The notes beneath the pieces were generated by a model, which had not been told where the DNA came from, made no database searches, and saw only the letters and a list, made by a program, of their open reading frames with translations. The position numbers and the translations under genes were made by a program. This document shows positions 47,461 through 58,324 of a stretch of DNA of 64,000 nt, in pieces (positions within the stretch are counted from its first letter, which is position 1; each line of letters opens with the position of its first letter). The stretch is from Hygrophila difformis (lineage: Eukaryota; Streptophyta; Magnoliopsida; Lamiales; Acanthaceae), in contig JAOANR010000011.1 in the NCBI GenBank assembly GCA_030278955.1, positions 26,726,403 through 26,790,402 of the forward strand, read 5' to 3'.

Positions 47461-50200
47461 TGTAGCACCCCGGATTTGATAACCCAGGCCGGGATGTCAC
47501 CGCCACATCTCTCTAGCAAGACACGGCTTCCCGAGCTCACTAAGGAAATGCAAGGCTTATGGTTATGTAAAAGATTTAAAACATTTCAAGATTTAGTCCG
47601 GAAATTTATAATACTTAATTTAAAATACGATAGTAGAAATCATCATGCGCGAAAAATAAATAGAGTATATGCAGCGGAAAGTAAATCACGGCCAACATGG
47701 CCAAATCCTCGGGTTTAACAGACCCGGTAAAACAGTACGATGCAGAATTTAAAATGTCCATTATGATTTCCCCCAAGTGCATATGCAATGCGTCACTCGA
47801 CATACTCTGTAAAAGAAAAATAACAACGGTTTATCAGTATAAAAATATACCGAGTAAGTTAATCCCTAACTAACAATTTAAGGGGTTCCATGTGTTCAAA
47901 TCCAAAGATTTTTACCTTTTCATGCATTCATTTAAAATCCATAATTTATTCGCAGCGGAAGAACATGATTAATTTATCAAAGACGAAAATGCATAATTTA
48001 AAAGACTAAATTTTAAAGGCGGAATTTAAAGGCATAATTTAAATGACGTAATTTAAATGCGTAATTTAAAAACATGGTAAATAGGATTTAAGCGTAATTA
48101 ACACTCACACAAGTCTTTTATAATTTATCCCGCAAACTAAGAAGAGGACACCATACCGGGAGATCACTAACGAGGCAATCTCAACATAGGACCACTAACG
48201 AGGCAGTCCACAACAATGGAAGACCACTAACGAGGCAGTCTCAAAAGATAGTAGGACCACTAACGAGGCGATCCAAACACAGCGCGCGAGATCACTAACG
48301 AGGCAATCTCAGATAGTAAGGAGACCACTAACGAGGCAGTCTCAAAGATAATGATTAGCATGAAGATCGGCTCAGCCTAGTGCACGGGATTTTTCGAAAG
48401 TTCGTATTTCAAGTGATCAAAAGATTCGATATCGCGTTTCATAGTTCGAGTTTTCTCTAGTTCGAAAAATCCGGTTTGACGCAGTTTGCGCCTTTCTTGA
48501 TTAAAAATTTGTTTTTACACCAAAAATTCTGAAATTTACACAGTAGTTCAAAAACACACACACGAACAACTTTCATGTTTTAAGTTTTTGGAAATAAGGT
48601 TTCGAAGAGAGTCAAAATTTGAGTTCTTTACAAAAGATAATTTCTGTCTCAAAAACTGATTTCGTCACAGGTTCGTGCGACGCCGATTAAAAATTCATTT
48701 CAAAGCCAATTGATCCAAAATTTTTACAGGAGATACAAAACATATTAAGGAACAACTTTCATGTTTTAAGAAATTAGAAATAATAAATTTTAGGTGTTCA
48801 AAAATCGACCACAACACGCTGTACACGCGCGGACTCAAAAGATCGCTTAAAACAGGTTCTGAAATTCGGTCGTTTGACATTCTAAAATCGTTCGACCACA
48901 ACTTTTGTTTAGAAATGCAAAGTTAAATCATTCTAAAAACGGGTGAAAAACATGCATCAAGTCGAGTAATGAAATCTGTCAACGGTTCCAAATGTTCGGT
49001 TTGTCACAGAAAGTTTACGGCGAGTTTTAGGATAGCAAATCTTAATGTCAATGGCTGAAATTTGGACACAAGATAGATTAAAGTCTTAGGAACAAAATCT
49101 ATGTTGAAAAGTTTTTGGTTTGAATTCCCGAAGGTCGAGTTTTAGGCGAGTTTTTGAAATTGGATGAAAATAGGGTTTTTGAAAAGCGGTTTTCATTACG
49201 GGTATAGATCTCGAGTTTTAAACAACAATAAAGCACAAAAATTTGTGAGTAAGGTCTTAACTTACTTAGTTAGAGAATAGGGTCGCTGGATTGGGTTTCC
49301 GAACGTCCTAGGGTCACGACGAACGACCAACTTCTCCGATCGCTTTTTGTTCGTTTTCCGACGTGAAATCGTAGTAAGGAAAAAGGGTTAGAATCCGAGT
49401 TTTGGAGACTTATGGACGGATGGAACACTATATTAAGACTTACCAAGGTTCTATGAGGCAGTGGCTCAGTCCCGTTTGCCTCGTCGTCGCCGGAAAGTTT
49501 CGTCGGGAGAGTTTGGCTTGGAGAGGAAATTTGAGAGTATTGTGGGGAGTGGTTTCTGTGGGATTTGGGTTTTTGAGGCTCCCCAGCCGCCCTTAAGCCT
49601 TCCTTAAGGCTGGAATTCGGTTTCCCTCGAAGGGAATCGTAATTTAGGCAAGAAAATCACCCCCGAATGGAAAGATTACACCTTCAGCTCCTCTGGCGCG
49701 GAGGTGGCGCGCACCCACGTCTATGGCCGCGCAGAGCACGCGTGCCAGGCCTGGCGTCGCGACGCCTTCGTCCGCGCGGTGGCCGCGCGGCGGCGCGCGG
49801 CGGGAGCGGGCCGGCCGGTTGGCGGTTCGCGTGTTCCGTCGGGTCTTTCCTTGCTTTCCTCTATCGGTTTTCTACCCCTTATGTGTTAGCTCGACTCCTC
49901 GGGTCGTCTCCGGTTCGGCATCTTCACCTTAAACTTGTTACGGTTTCGGCTTATCGCTCGTAACATCTCCGTGGCCTAAGTAGTCTAGTTTAAATTAGTT
50001 CCAACTCCTCCTATCGTCCTTGCGATCGATCTTGTGATTTATCTCGTGATTTATTTTATGACTTAATTTGTGATTTATTTTGTGATTTATTTCGTGACTG
50101 AACTTAGAAATTAGTTCCAAGCTGCCTACGTACCCTGTGAAGGGATCAAGTCATGACGTAGTTCAAAATAATTTGAATTTGTTTTTTCTCGGGTGTTACA
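47461..50200 (-). mobile_element. Solo LTR (Ty3/Gypsy type), 2740 bp, minus orientation
   Basis: The boundaries TGTAGCACCCCGG and TTCTCGGGTGTTACA have the perfect 5-bp TSD ATAGT (47456-47460 and 50201-50205). The orientation is minus, because the left end is the inverse of the 3' ends at 26006 and 60808 (TCTAGCAAGACACGG..ATGTCACCGCCACATC). A GC-rich block lies at 49650-49860. It interrupts the TTTCAGCGAC repeat element. Confidence 0.93.
48159..48343 (-). repeat. Six-hairpin array with covarying stems in the solo LTR
   Basis: Six units share the 13-base loop CACTAACGAGGCA. Their stems are GAGAT/ATCTC (two units), GGAC/GTCC, AGAC/GTCT and GAGAC/GTCTC. One unit (48254-48274) has GGAC/ATCC with one mismatch. 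The loop-closing pair switches between T-A and C-G, and the fourth pair between A-T and G-C, so pairing is kept while sequence changes. The array lies about 700-880 bp from the LTR 3' end. Confidence 0.9.
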
Positions 50201-50709
50201 ATAGTATATTTCAGCGACATGCTATAGTATTTTTCAACGACTTGATAATATTCATTTCAGCGACTTCATAAACTTTGAAACTTCAATTCTTTGGTTTAAC
50301 ATATTTCAGCAACGAGCTGTATGTATTTTAGCAACGTGATGTGTGTATTTCAGCGATGGACTATGTGTACTTCAGCGACATGTGACAATGTTTTCAGCGA
50401 TAACAACCTACGTATATTTCAGCGACTTGACCGTATATATTTTTTGGACAATTTTACCCTTTTACATTTTGAATCGTGGGATTTTAAATGAACAGTCGAG
50501 ATTGGTGCCTTGATGTGCTGGGATCTTGTTGATTGCACCGCAACCAATCCCTGTTAAAAGATACTATATTAATTTAGTTTTCAGTAGATATGTAAATCTA
50601 CTGATATTAGAAAACATATTATAATAAGGAAAAATTGAAAGCAGATCAGATCATGATAAACTATTACCTTTGTTGATTGATAAGTAAAACAATGTTTATA
50701 ATAATATAA

Positions 50710-51245
50710 TGTCAGCAGTTGAGAATGTTAAGCCCTTTCGTGGGAGATGTGATATTGTGCTGCATTTAGCATCCAGTGGAATAACATCAATATTATTTCC
50801 AAAAGGTTGAACTGCACACTCTAAATTTGGTATTCTACAAGATTGTGATGAGAACTCTACTAGCAAAAAATTTATCCCAAAAAATTATCTGACATCTCGC
50901 TCTTCTCATTAAAACAAAGCCCATTATTTGGAATGAATATTCTTGATTGATGGAATGATTATGAGCCGATCTGATTTAATAAAATTCTACATTCGATTTT
51001 AGAGGAGAAAATTCATGCTGGCAGTTTGTTTTGCTATGACTAATAAAGAAAGGTGAATGCCAATATTTAAAGAAGTCGGCTATCTTCGAAAACCAGTTTT
51101 TAGCCACGAATAGTTATATGTTGCAGTATCTCATGTCATTAGAAAGAATAGATTCGAAGTATTAATATATAATTAAGATGGATTAACTAAAGATACTACA
51201 AGAAATGTTGTTTACAATGAAAGTAATATATGACAGAAATTTACA
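50710..51245 (+). pseudogene. Helitron/PIF1-type helicase pseudogene, fragment 1
   Basis: The first block reads DIVLHLASSGITSILFPKG then TAHSKFGI and DENST, the region after the Walker A motif in plant PIF1-like helicases of Helitrons. The second (51060-51240) reads VGYLRKPVFSHE, LYVAVSH and TKDTTRNVVYNE, the C-terminal end of the same protein (KPVFSHGQLYVA.SR). The large middle part is missing and stops interrupt both blocks. Such helicases unwind the excised strand during rolling-circle transposition. The Rep domain was not found. Confidence 0.7.
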
Positions 51246-51518
51246 AAATGGATATTTCACGGAGGTGACGGTAATTGGTAAAGTTGATATTGATCTTTGA
51301 GATGTATAATTATATGTAACATTTTCCAGATTATATTCTTATTCTTATAAACTCTACAACAGATTCCTATAGCGTCAATTGTTGAGATTACATATATAAA
51401 TATAAACTGTATCACTTCAAATACAAACATTTTAAAAAATAGTGTTATACTAACCCCTACAATGAGATAGTTGATATGATCAATGGTTACATCATGAAAC
51501 GTATGTCTGCAAATGAAA

Positions 51519-51523
<5 letters not shown>

Positions 51524-51556
<33 letters not shown>
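51524..51556 (+). repeat. (TA)n microsatellite
   Basis: About 16 TA units between the two helicase fragments. This may be the breakpoint of their rearrangement. Confidence 0.8.
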
Positions 51557-51557
<1 letters not shown>

Positions 51558-51569
51558 TTCTAACAATGT

Positions 51570-51780
51570 TTGTCAAGATGATGAAAGTATAGATAATGCC
51601 GATGAATTATTTTCACCAGAATATTTAAACACGATCAAGTGTTCTCGATTATAAAACCATGAAATATAGCTGAATGAGGGCTGCATAGTCATGCTTCTTA
51701 GGAATATTGATCCATCAAATAAATTATGCAATAGAAGTAGGTTGATAGTAGCCAAGATGTGAAACCACATAATTAAGGTT
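51570..51780 (+). pseudogene. Helitron/PIF1-type helicase pseudogene, fragment 2
   Basis: The frame reads NADELFSPEYLNTIKCSRL, a stop, then LNEGCIVMLLRNIDPSNKLC and NRSRLIVAKM. This is the conserved (E)FL..L...GLPNH.L.LK.G.P.MLLRN.DP..GLCNGTRL segment, which should lie before the VGYLRKPVFSHE block, yet here it lies after it. Two in-frame stops are seen. It is either a separate copy or the result of a rearrangement. Confidence 0.72.
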
Positions 51781-52030
51781 AAACTAATTTTTGGAAAACA
51801 TGAAAGTATAAAATTTTAGATGGAGTGAAATTAGCTTTATTTTTCGCCACATTCGTTTCGAAGGATGGAGCGAAAGTAATTGATTTTTCGGAAGCTGAGG
51901 CAATTTTAGATCTCGCACACAGGTTGGGGTTGGGCCGCTTGATGGGTAGGGATGAGGCTAGGTATAGGGTGTTGGAGGAGTTAGGACTGGTATAGGAGAT
52001 ATTGGTTGTTGGTTAGTGTATCTTAAATAA

Positions 52031-53735
52031 AATGTGGATTATATCGTGCAATTTGCGGGGATTGAATGGGGGTTTAAGGAGGAGAGTGATGATGGGGCTA
52101 TGTAAGCAATCCAAACCTACAGTGGCATGTTTTCAAGAGACAAAGATGGGGGAAATAAGAGACCGGATGATACATCGGTTATGGGGGACAAGAGAGTGTG
52201 AATTTAATTATCAACCAGCAATTGGGAATGCCGGAGGATTGTTGGTGGCTTGGGACGTGAGTTCTAGTTCATTTGGAGTAGTAGAGAAGGATCATAATTA
52301 TCTATGGGTAAAAGGGACTATCAGAAGTATAGGTGGGATTATCAATATCTTGTGTATTAATGCGCCAAATAATCGGTGAGACAGGGCATAATTTTGGTGA
52401 TTGCTTACAAGCAAGTGTGACACAACAGTGCCTTTCGGGTGATTTTAATACGGTGATGACGGAAGGAGAGAGGGTAGGGGTGAGTGAGGATGGGGGTCTA
52501 ATAGGGAGTTTAGAGAGTTCGTTGATGGATTAGGATTAGTGGATTTTCCTATGGAAGGCGGTCATTTCACTTGGTTTGGGAGGGGTGGAAGGGCTTATAG
52601 CAGGCTTGACCGGTCCTTGATTTCACCAGGTTGGTTGTGTTTAAGGGGAGAAATTATTCAACAGCGAGGGGATTCAGTGCTTTCGGATCACTATCCGGTG
52701 ATTTTAGAATTTGGGGATCGATCCTTGGGACCGAAACCTTTTAGGTTCTATGACTATTGGATGGAGTAGAGGGGCTTCAATGAGATGGTCAGGGAGGCGT
52801 GGGGCTCGGTGGAGAGAGGCAATGAGACTATCAGGGGTAGGGTGTGTTTGATAGACTTCGCATTCTAAAAAATAAGATCCGATCCTGGGATGGATATAGT
52901 GCGAAGAATCTGGAGAATCGGATCCAGAGGATGTTGAGTGGAATTACGGAACTAGAGGGTTGTATACAGCAGGATGGGGATGTTTATGAAGCACAGTTAG
53001 GGTGGGTGTCAAAGAAGGATGAATTAAAGAGATTGTTTTTGGCAGAGGAACAAAGGTGGCATCAAAAATTGAGGGTCCGGTGGATGATGGAGGGTGAAAG
53101 AACGCGCGTTTCTTCCACGCTATCACAGCTATTAAGAGAAGGATATGCTATATTGGGGCTGTTAAATGAAATGGGGTGTTGATCGAGGAGCCGAGAAATT
53201 AAGGAAGCAACCAATTTATATTTCCGGGATACATTTTCTTAAGAGGCAGGGGAAGTGTTCGAGGCAGGAAATATGATTACAAATCTCGTTAAGCGTTTAT
53301 AAAATGATTACAAAGGTGTTGGCTAGAAGGTTGGTAGAGATGATAAACGACTTGGTGGGATCCTGCAAATGGCCTTCATAAAAGGGAGACAGATTCTTGA
53401 TGGCGCTCTTATTGCTGCCGAAGTCATCCAGACAACTCAGTCGGCCGGCCGAACGGGTTTTGTCATAAAATTGGACTTTGCCAAAGCATATGACAATGTG
53501 TCTTAGGAGGCTCTATTTCGAGTATTCGAGGCGATGGGTTTTGGAGAAAAATGGGTGAAATGGATCAAGGAATGCACCTCCTCGGCGTTTGCAGCTGTAA
53601 TAATAAATGGTTCTCCCACGAAGTTCTTCAAATTGCAAAAAGGTTTACGACAAGGGGATCCGCTATCCCCTTACTTATTCGTTTTAGTGACTGAGATTTT
53701 AAATAGGCTAATGATCAAAGCTTTCTATCCAATGT
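52031..53735 (+). pseudogene. Dead LINE ORF2: endonuclease and partial RT
   Basis: Several frames in order. MWIISCNLRGLNGG..VACFQETKMGE (52032-52379) is the N-terminal AP-endonuclease domain. SGDFNTVMTEGERVG and FTWFGRGGRAYSRLDRSLIS, then SDHYPVILEF and GPKPFRFYDYW (to 52769), complete it. A linker lies at 52844-53182. The RT reads GFVIKLDFAKAYDNVS, a stop, WVKWIKECTSSAFAAVIING, then LRQGDPLSPYLFVLVTE (to about 53720). The catalytic FADD box, zf-RVT and RNase H are missing because the copy is cut and joined to Gypsy gag sequence. Multiple frameshifts and stops make it non-functional. Confidence 0.85.
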
Positions 53736-53739
53736 CATT

Positions 53740-54536
53740 GCCCTCGAACATCACTCCTAGAAGCACGAGTGGGGTTCACCGATCGACAATGGACGAAGCA
53801 GAACAACCATTGAAGAGAGGGAACTGCAATTTGGAACATTCGATCGATGAAGAGGACGCGAGCTCGACGAGATACACCCGCTGACTACCGGCCTCCAGCT
53901 CCACAAGATGTACGATTCCAAAACCCTCCACCTCCAGCACCCACAGTAGTAGCCGAAGCTAGACCGCCAGTTCCACCGCCTATTCGTCAAAGACTCAATC
54001 TGAAGTCCAGGGGAATCTACCTGAGGACGACTTTGATAATGAAGGCGTGAACCAAGTGCCCGTTGAGCAGGACAGATTAGAAGTAGATGTGAGAGAAATC
54101 AAATTCACCATACCAGCATTAAAAGGAACCAACGACCCAAAAGAATTCATAAACTGGAGGCAGACCATCGAGCTGATATATGATTGCCAATAGTACAATG
54201 AGCTCACAAAGATCCAGCTTGCTGTATGTGAATTCAAGAACTATGCTCAGACATGCTGGCAAAAGATCCTCAATGAAGGACGACGTCTGGGACTACCAGC
54301 TCTTTCAACTTGGGCAGAACTGATGACTGCTATGGAAAAGAGGTTTGTTCCTAGTAATTATTTTGAAGACTTGTACATAAAGGTTAAATTTTGAGTGTAG
54401 GGCAATCGAACTGTTGACGATTATTACAAGGACTTGGAATGCCTCATGATGAGAGCCCAGATCAATAAATATGGACCACTACTAATATCAAGGTTCAAAA
54501 GAGGGTTAATGAGAGACTTGATTTTTGACTTGCTTC
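53740..54536 (+). pseudogene. Ty3/Gypsy gag fragment, decayed
   Basis: The frame contains a Pro-rich spacer (DYRPPAPQDVRFQNPPPPAP) and, in another frame, EIKFTIPALKGTNDPKEFIN, WRQTIELIYD, LAVCEFKNYAQTCWQKI, WAELMTAMEKRFVPSNYFED and VDDYYKDLECLMMRA. This is the retrotransposon gag domain pattern (F..W...+E..F ... W..+...+..RF.P..Y). Stops occur near 54192 and 54392. It runs directly into LTR sequence at about 54537, so the zinc knuckle and all of pol are deleted. Confidence 0.75.
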
Positions 54537-55678
54537 CTCACTTTATTCCGAAAAACTCAAAACATAAAAGTTGTTCATTAGGGTGTTTTTGATATATTGT
54601 GTAAATTTCAAGTCGATCACCTTTAAAATGAATTTTTATACGAAAAAGGCGCAACTGTAACGAATTATGTATTAAACTTGGTGAAATTGAGATTTTCTAA
54701 ACAAACGGTCGAATTCTCTTGAATGATAAAAATAAAATTTCGAAAATTCCGTTACACTAGGTTGAGGATGACTCGGTATGTTAATTAGGGGGTGAGTGCT
54801 CTTCAGGGCACCCCCCTAATGATTCACTTCGTGCCTATAAGGACGATGGTGACCCCTTATGAGAAATTGAGCCAAAACAGCGATATATATAGGGCATACA
54901 CTCTCGGAAGTATCCGTATGGGTTTCCCGAGGCTCCGGAGTGGTATTGGGTATGGCGGATAAGGTTGCGGCCGCCGGAACACCGGCTATATGAGATTTTG
55001 ATACAGTTGCGGCCGCCGGATCACCGGCTATATGAGATATTATTGAGATTGTGGCGTAACGGGAATTAAAAGACTTGAGTGTTTAAATTATTTATTTATT
55101 TATGTTATTATTTATGTATTTAAATTATGCTTTAAATTCATGCCTATGTCTTAATTATATTATTTTTAAATTTAATTGTGCCTTTAGAAATATACGAATT
55201 AAATTCTTGTTTATTAATTGGTCGAAATACATGTTTTCAAATATGCATGAGTAAAAGTATATTTTAATTGTTAAATTTTAAAATGCCTTTATTGCTACGT
55301 TAGGAGTTGTTCTTACTCAGTATTCTTTCATACTGATAAACGTTGTTTTCCTTTTCTTTTCAGAGTACGGCGAAAATGCATGAGCATGTGCATTGGGATC
55401 GGGGAAAATAATACTATGTTGCATCTTTCATTAAAACTTTATTAGACTTTGCGTTTTGGCCATGTCGGCCCATAATTTACTTTCCGCTGCGATTATTTTA
55501 CTATGCATGGATTATATTATGTCATATTTTAAATTATTATACAATGGGCTTGCTTTTAAATTATTTTTGAATTACCTCTAGCCTTAGCATCTCTCAAGTG
55601 AGCTCGAATGAGTCGCGTCTTGCTTGAGAGGTGTGGTGGTGGCATCCCGGCCTGGGTTACCAAAACCAGGATGTTACA
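54537..55678 (+). repeat. Truncated Gypsy LTR (3' part), plus orientation
   Basis: It ends GGCCTGGGTTACC..AACCAGGATGTTACA. Internal text (CACTCTCGGAAGTATCCGTA, GCTCCGGAGTGGTA) is shared, inverted, with 57500-57600. The LTR 5' part is missing and joined to the gag fragment. Confidence 0.8.
54973..55028 (+). repeat. Two-hairpin array in the truncated LTR
   Basis: GCCGG-AACA-CCGGC (54973-54986) and GCCGG-ATCA-CCGGC (55015-55028), in a 42-bp repeat beginning GTTGCGGCCGCCGGA and ending GGCTATATGAGAT. The stem is identical and the loop differs at one position. The array is about 650-705 bp from the LTR end. Confidence 0.85.
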
Positions 55679-56788
55679 GCCGCGGTGGTGTGAATTTCGG
55701 TGTTCTTCCCATGTTTGGTGTTCTTGGGATTTGGGTTGAATTCTTTTTCCCAATCGTAGATTTGAGTGTTAGAAATGCATTCAATTATTGTCTTGATGAT
55801 TTTGAACGTTCAAGAATTTTTAAAATTGGGTTCTATGAGTTCTTGGTGTGCTAGTTAATTGGTTAAAATGGATTTATTGAATTATATTGAATTGGAGGGA
55901 TTTCTATTCAAATGTTCTATGATCGAATAGTTGGGTTTGTCATCTATGTGTTGAAATTGATTCTATGATATGATAAAATAGATTGTATATGGATTTGAAT
56001 GCTCAAGATTCATAGTATGCTAATGTGAAAGTTGTAATGGTTTTGTCTTATATCATGTATATAATAATTGAAATTTGAGTTTGCTAGTCTTGTGAGAATT
56101 GTTGGGGTGGATTTATGTAACTTAAGGTGTACTCAATTGAACTTGGCATGTATAATGATGGTTTAAAGTTATGAATTATTGATGATATAATTAGATCCTT
56201 GAATCATACAGTAAACTAGATTGATAGATTTTTGAGTTGGGAAGTTTCTATGATTTGGTTTTGTGTTTAAACCAAACATTGGTATAATTTGAATGTAGTT
56301 AGTATGGATGATTTTTGTTTTGAAGCACAATTTGTTAATATTTTGTGTTGGGCATTCTTGAACTTGATATCAAAAAAGGGTTTCAGTTAGTAAGTTTTTA
56401 AGTTAAGATTGGTTTTGAATAATGAAGTTGGGAACCATGAATATTGATTATTTTCCTTTTAATTGTAAATTAAATTTGGATTGGAGAATGTAAATGAGAT
56501 TTAATTATTTAAATGGTTAGGGTTTCTATAAACTCTTTTAAAGCCCTTTTGGAATTGTTGATTATAGAATATGGTATATTATTTTTGTGTATTGCTCTGC
56601 GAATTATTTCTAGAATTTACTAATTCTATGTTGGTAAACTTAGAATGGGAAATTTTGATATGGTGTTGGTTTATGGGATTGTGGAAAAGGATTGGAGGTG
56701 AATGTTGGTGTTGATGAAAGGAAAAGACGATGTTGGTGCATTGTTAAATTATTTTAATTCTTATGATTATGTTTTTGTATGGGGAACA
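55679..56788. other. Spacer between two opposed LTR fragments, no gene
   Basis: About 1.1 kb of T/G-rich, non-coding DNA lies between the 3' ends of a plus-strand and a minus-strand LTR of the same family. No frame or element recognised. Confidence 0.45.
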
Positions 56789-58102
56789 TGTAACACCCGG
56801 GTTTTGTTAACTTAGGCCGGGACGCTACCGCCATACCTCCCAAGTAAGACACGACTCATTCGAGTTCACTTGAGATATGCAAGGCTAAGGTATTTCAGAA
56901 AATGATTTAATAGCAAGCCCAACATAACATAATAAAACAATATGGTCTATCTCATGCAATTTTTAAAATAAATAGCAGCGGAAATGAAATTGGGCTGACA
57001 TGGCCAAAACGTAGTGTTTAAAAAAGTTTAAATGAAAAGCGACATCATGATAATGTTTTATTTATCCCAAGCCCGATGTATGCACATGGTCATGCATATT
57101 CGCCATACTCTGAAAAGAAAATACAACGGTTTATCAGTATATAAATACCGAATAAGCTAATTCCCAACATAACAATAATGGGTTTTAAAGGAATTTAATT
57201 AAATAAAAATATACTTTTACTCATGCACATTTACAAGAACGTAATTTGACCAAATAATAAATAGGAATTTAATTTGTATAATTTAAAGGCATGGACATGG
57301 ATTAAAAAAACATAAATATAATTTAACGATTTAAGTAAAGGGTGGACATGAATTTAAAAGCATAATGTAATTTAATAAATAACGAATTTAAATCTTTTAA
57401 TCTCCCGCTACTCCACGATCGAGTTTCTCAAGTTTCTCAAGTTTTTCACGATTGCAAAGCAATCTCAAGAATTTTTCACGATTGCAAAGCAATCTCAAGA
57501 ATAAGGCCGAAGCCAAATAAGCCATACTCAGTACCACTCCGGAGCTTCGGAAGACCCATACGGATACTCCCGAGAGTGTAGGCCCAAATTCTATAGCCAT
57601 TTTGGCACAATTTTTCATAAGGGGTCACCATCGTCCGTATAGGCACGAAGTGAATAGTTAGAGGGGCACACTACAGAGTACTCACCCCTAATTAGTACAC
57701 GGATCTCACTCAACCTAGTGTAACGGGATTTTTTAAATTAGTTTTTATCACTCCAAAAGGGATTTCAACCATTTTGTTTAGAAAATCTCAATATCTCCAA
57801 ATACAGTATATGTTCGTCACAGTTCGCACCTTTTTAATTTAAAAATTCGTTTATCAGGCGAACGACACAAAATTTATACAGTAAACCAAAAACACCCTAG
57901 TGAACAACTTTCATTCCTTATATTTTTCGAAATAAAGTGAGGAAATAAGTCAAAAATCAAGTTTTCTACAGAAAAACCATGTTGTCAAAAATCGATTTTT
58001 CGACACATCAAACGGACTTCAAAATTCTGAAAATTTACGGACACATTCTAGACTTGATTACCTACAACTCTTATGTACATTGCAAGAGCTAATTCTGTAT
58101 AA
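56789..58102 (-). repeat. Gypsy LTR fragment, minus orientation, cut by the TR-GAG element
   Basis: It starts TGTAACACCCGGG (LTR 3' end, inverted) with ACGCTACCGCCATACCTCCC, and shares the CTCTCGGGAGTATCCGTA/GCTCCGGAGTGGTA block with 54880-54950. The LTR continues to 58102, where another LTR begins; the rest lies beyond the window or is lost. Confidence 0.8.
57450..57494 (-). repeat. Two-hairpin array in the minus-oriented LTR
   Basis: GATTGC-AAA-GCAATC occurs at 57450-57464 and 57480-57494 with a 30-bp period (tctcaagaatttttcac between). It is 661-705 bp from the LTR end, the same distance as the GCCGG hairpins of its homologue at 54973. The two hairpin sequences are unrelated although the DNA next to them is homologous. 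Confidence 0.88.
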
Positions 58103-58123
58103 TGTAATACCCTATATTATTCT

Positions 58124-58159
58124 TTTTTTGGTGAAACAGCCTGAGAAGGCGAGTGAAGA
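58124..58159. mobile_element. 36-bp retroposed fragment with 18-bp TSD
   Basis: Perfect 18-bp direct repeats AATACCCTATATTATTCT (58106-58123 and 58160-58177) flank a 36-bp insert that reads, inverted, CTTCACTCGCCTTCTCAGGC then TGTTTCACC followed by A6. A short A-tailed insert with a long TSD is the mark of LINE-mediated target-primed insertion, for example a 5'-truncated SINE. It is absent from the 3' LTR, so it post-dates the element. Confidence 0.75.
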
Positions 58160-58273
58160 AATACCCTATATTATTCTAGATATATTTTAAATTAATTTTT
58201 TTATAAATATTAAAACTATTTCAGTACTTGTGTAATTATTAGATGCATAATAATTAATTACTTTATTTTTATA

Positions 58274-58324
<51 letters not shown>

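Larger units (their letters stand above)
47195..50545. mobile_element. Putative non-autonomous DNA transposon with TTTCAGCGAC arrays
   Basis: The word (A/T)TTTCAGCGAC recurs about every 20-40 bp on both sides of the solo LTR (47336-47460 and 50206-50440), more than ten copies. Outward of the arrays, GGGTGCAATCAAGAC (left) and, inverted, GCGGTGCAATCAACAAG (right) look like weak inverted ends. Without the 2.7-kb LTR the element would be about 0.6 kb. Dense subterminal repeats suggest transposase-binding sites. Exact ends and TSD were not established. Confidence 0.45.
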
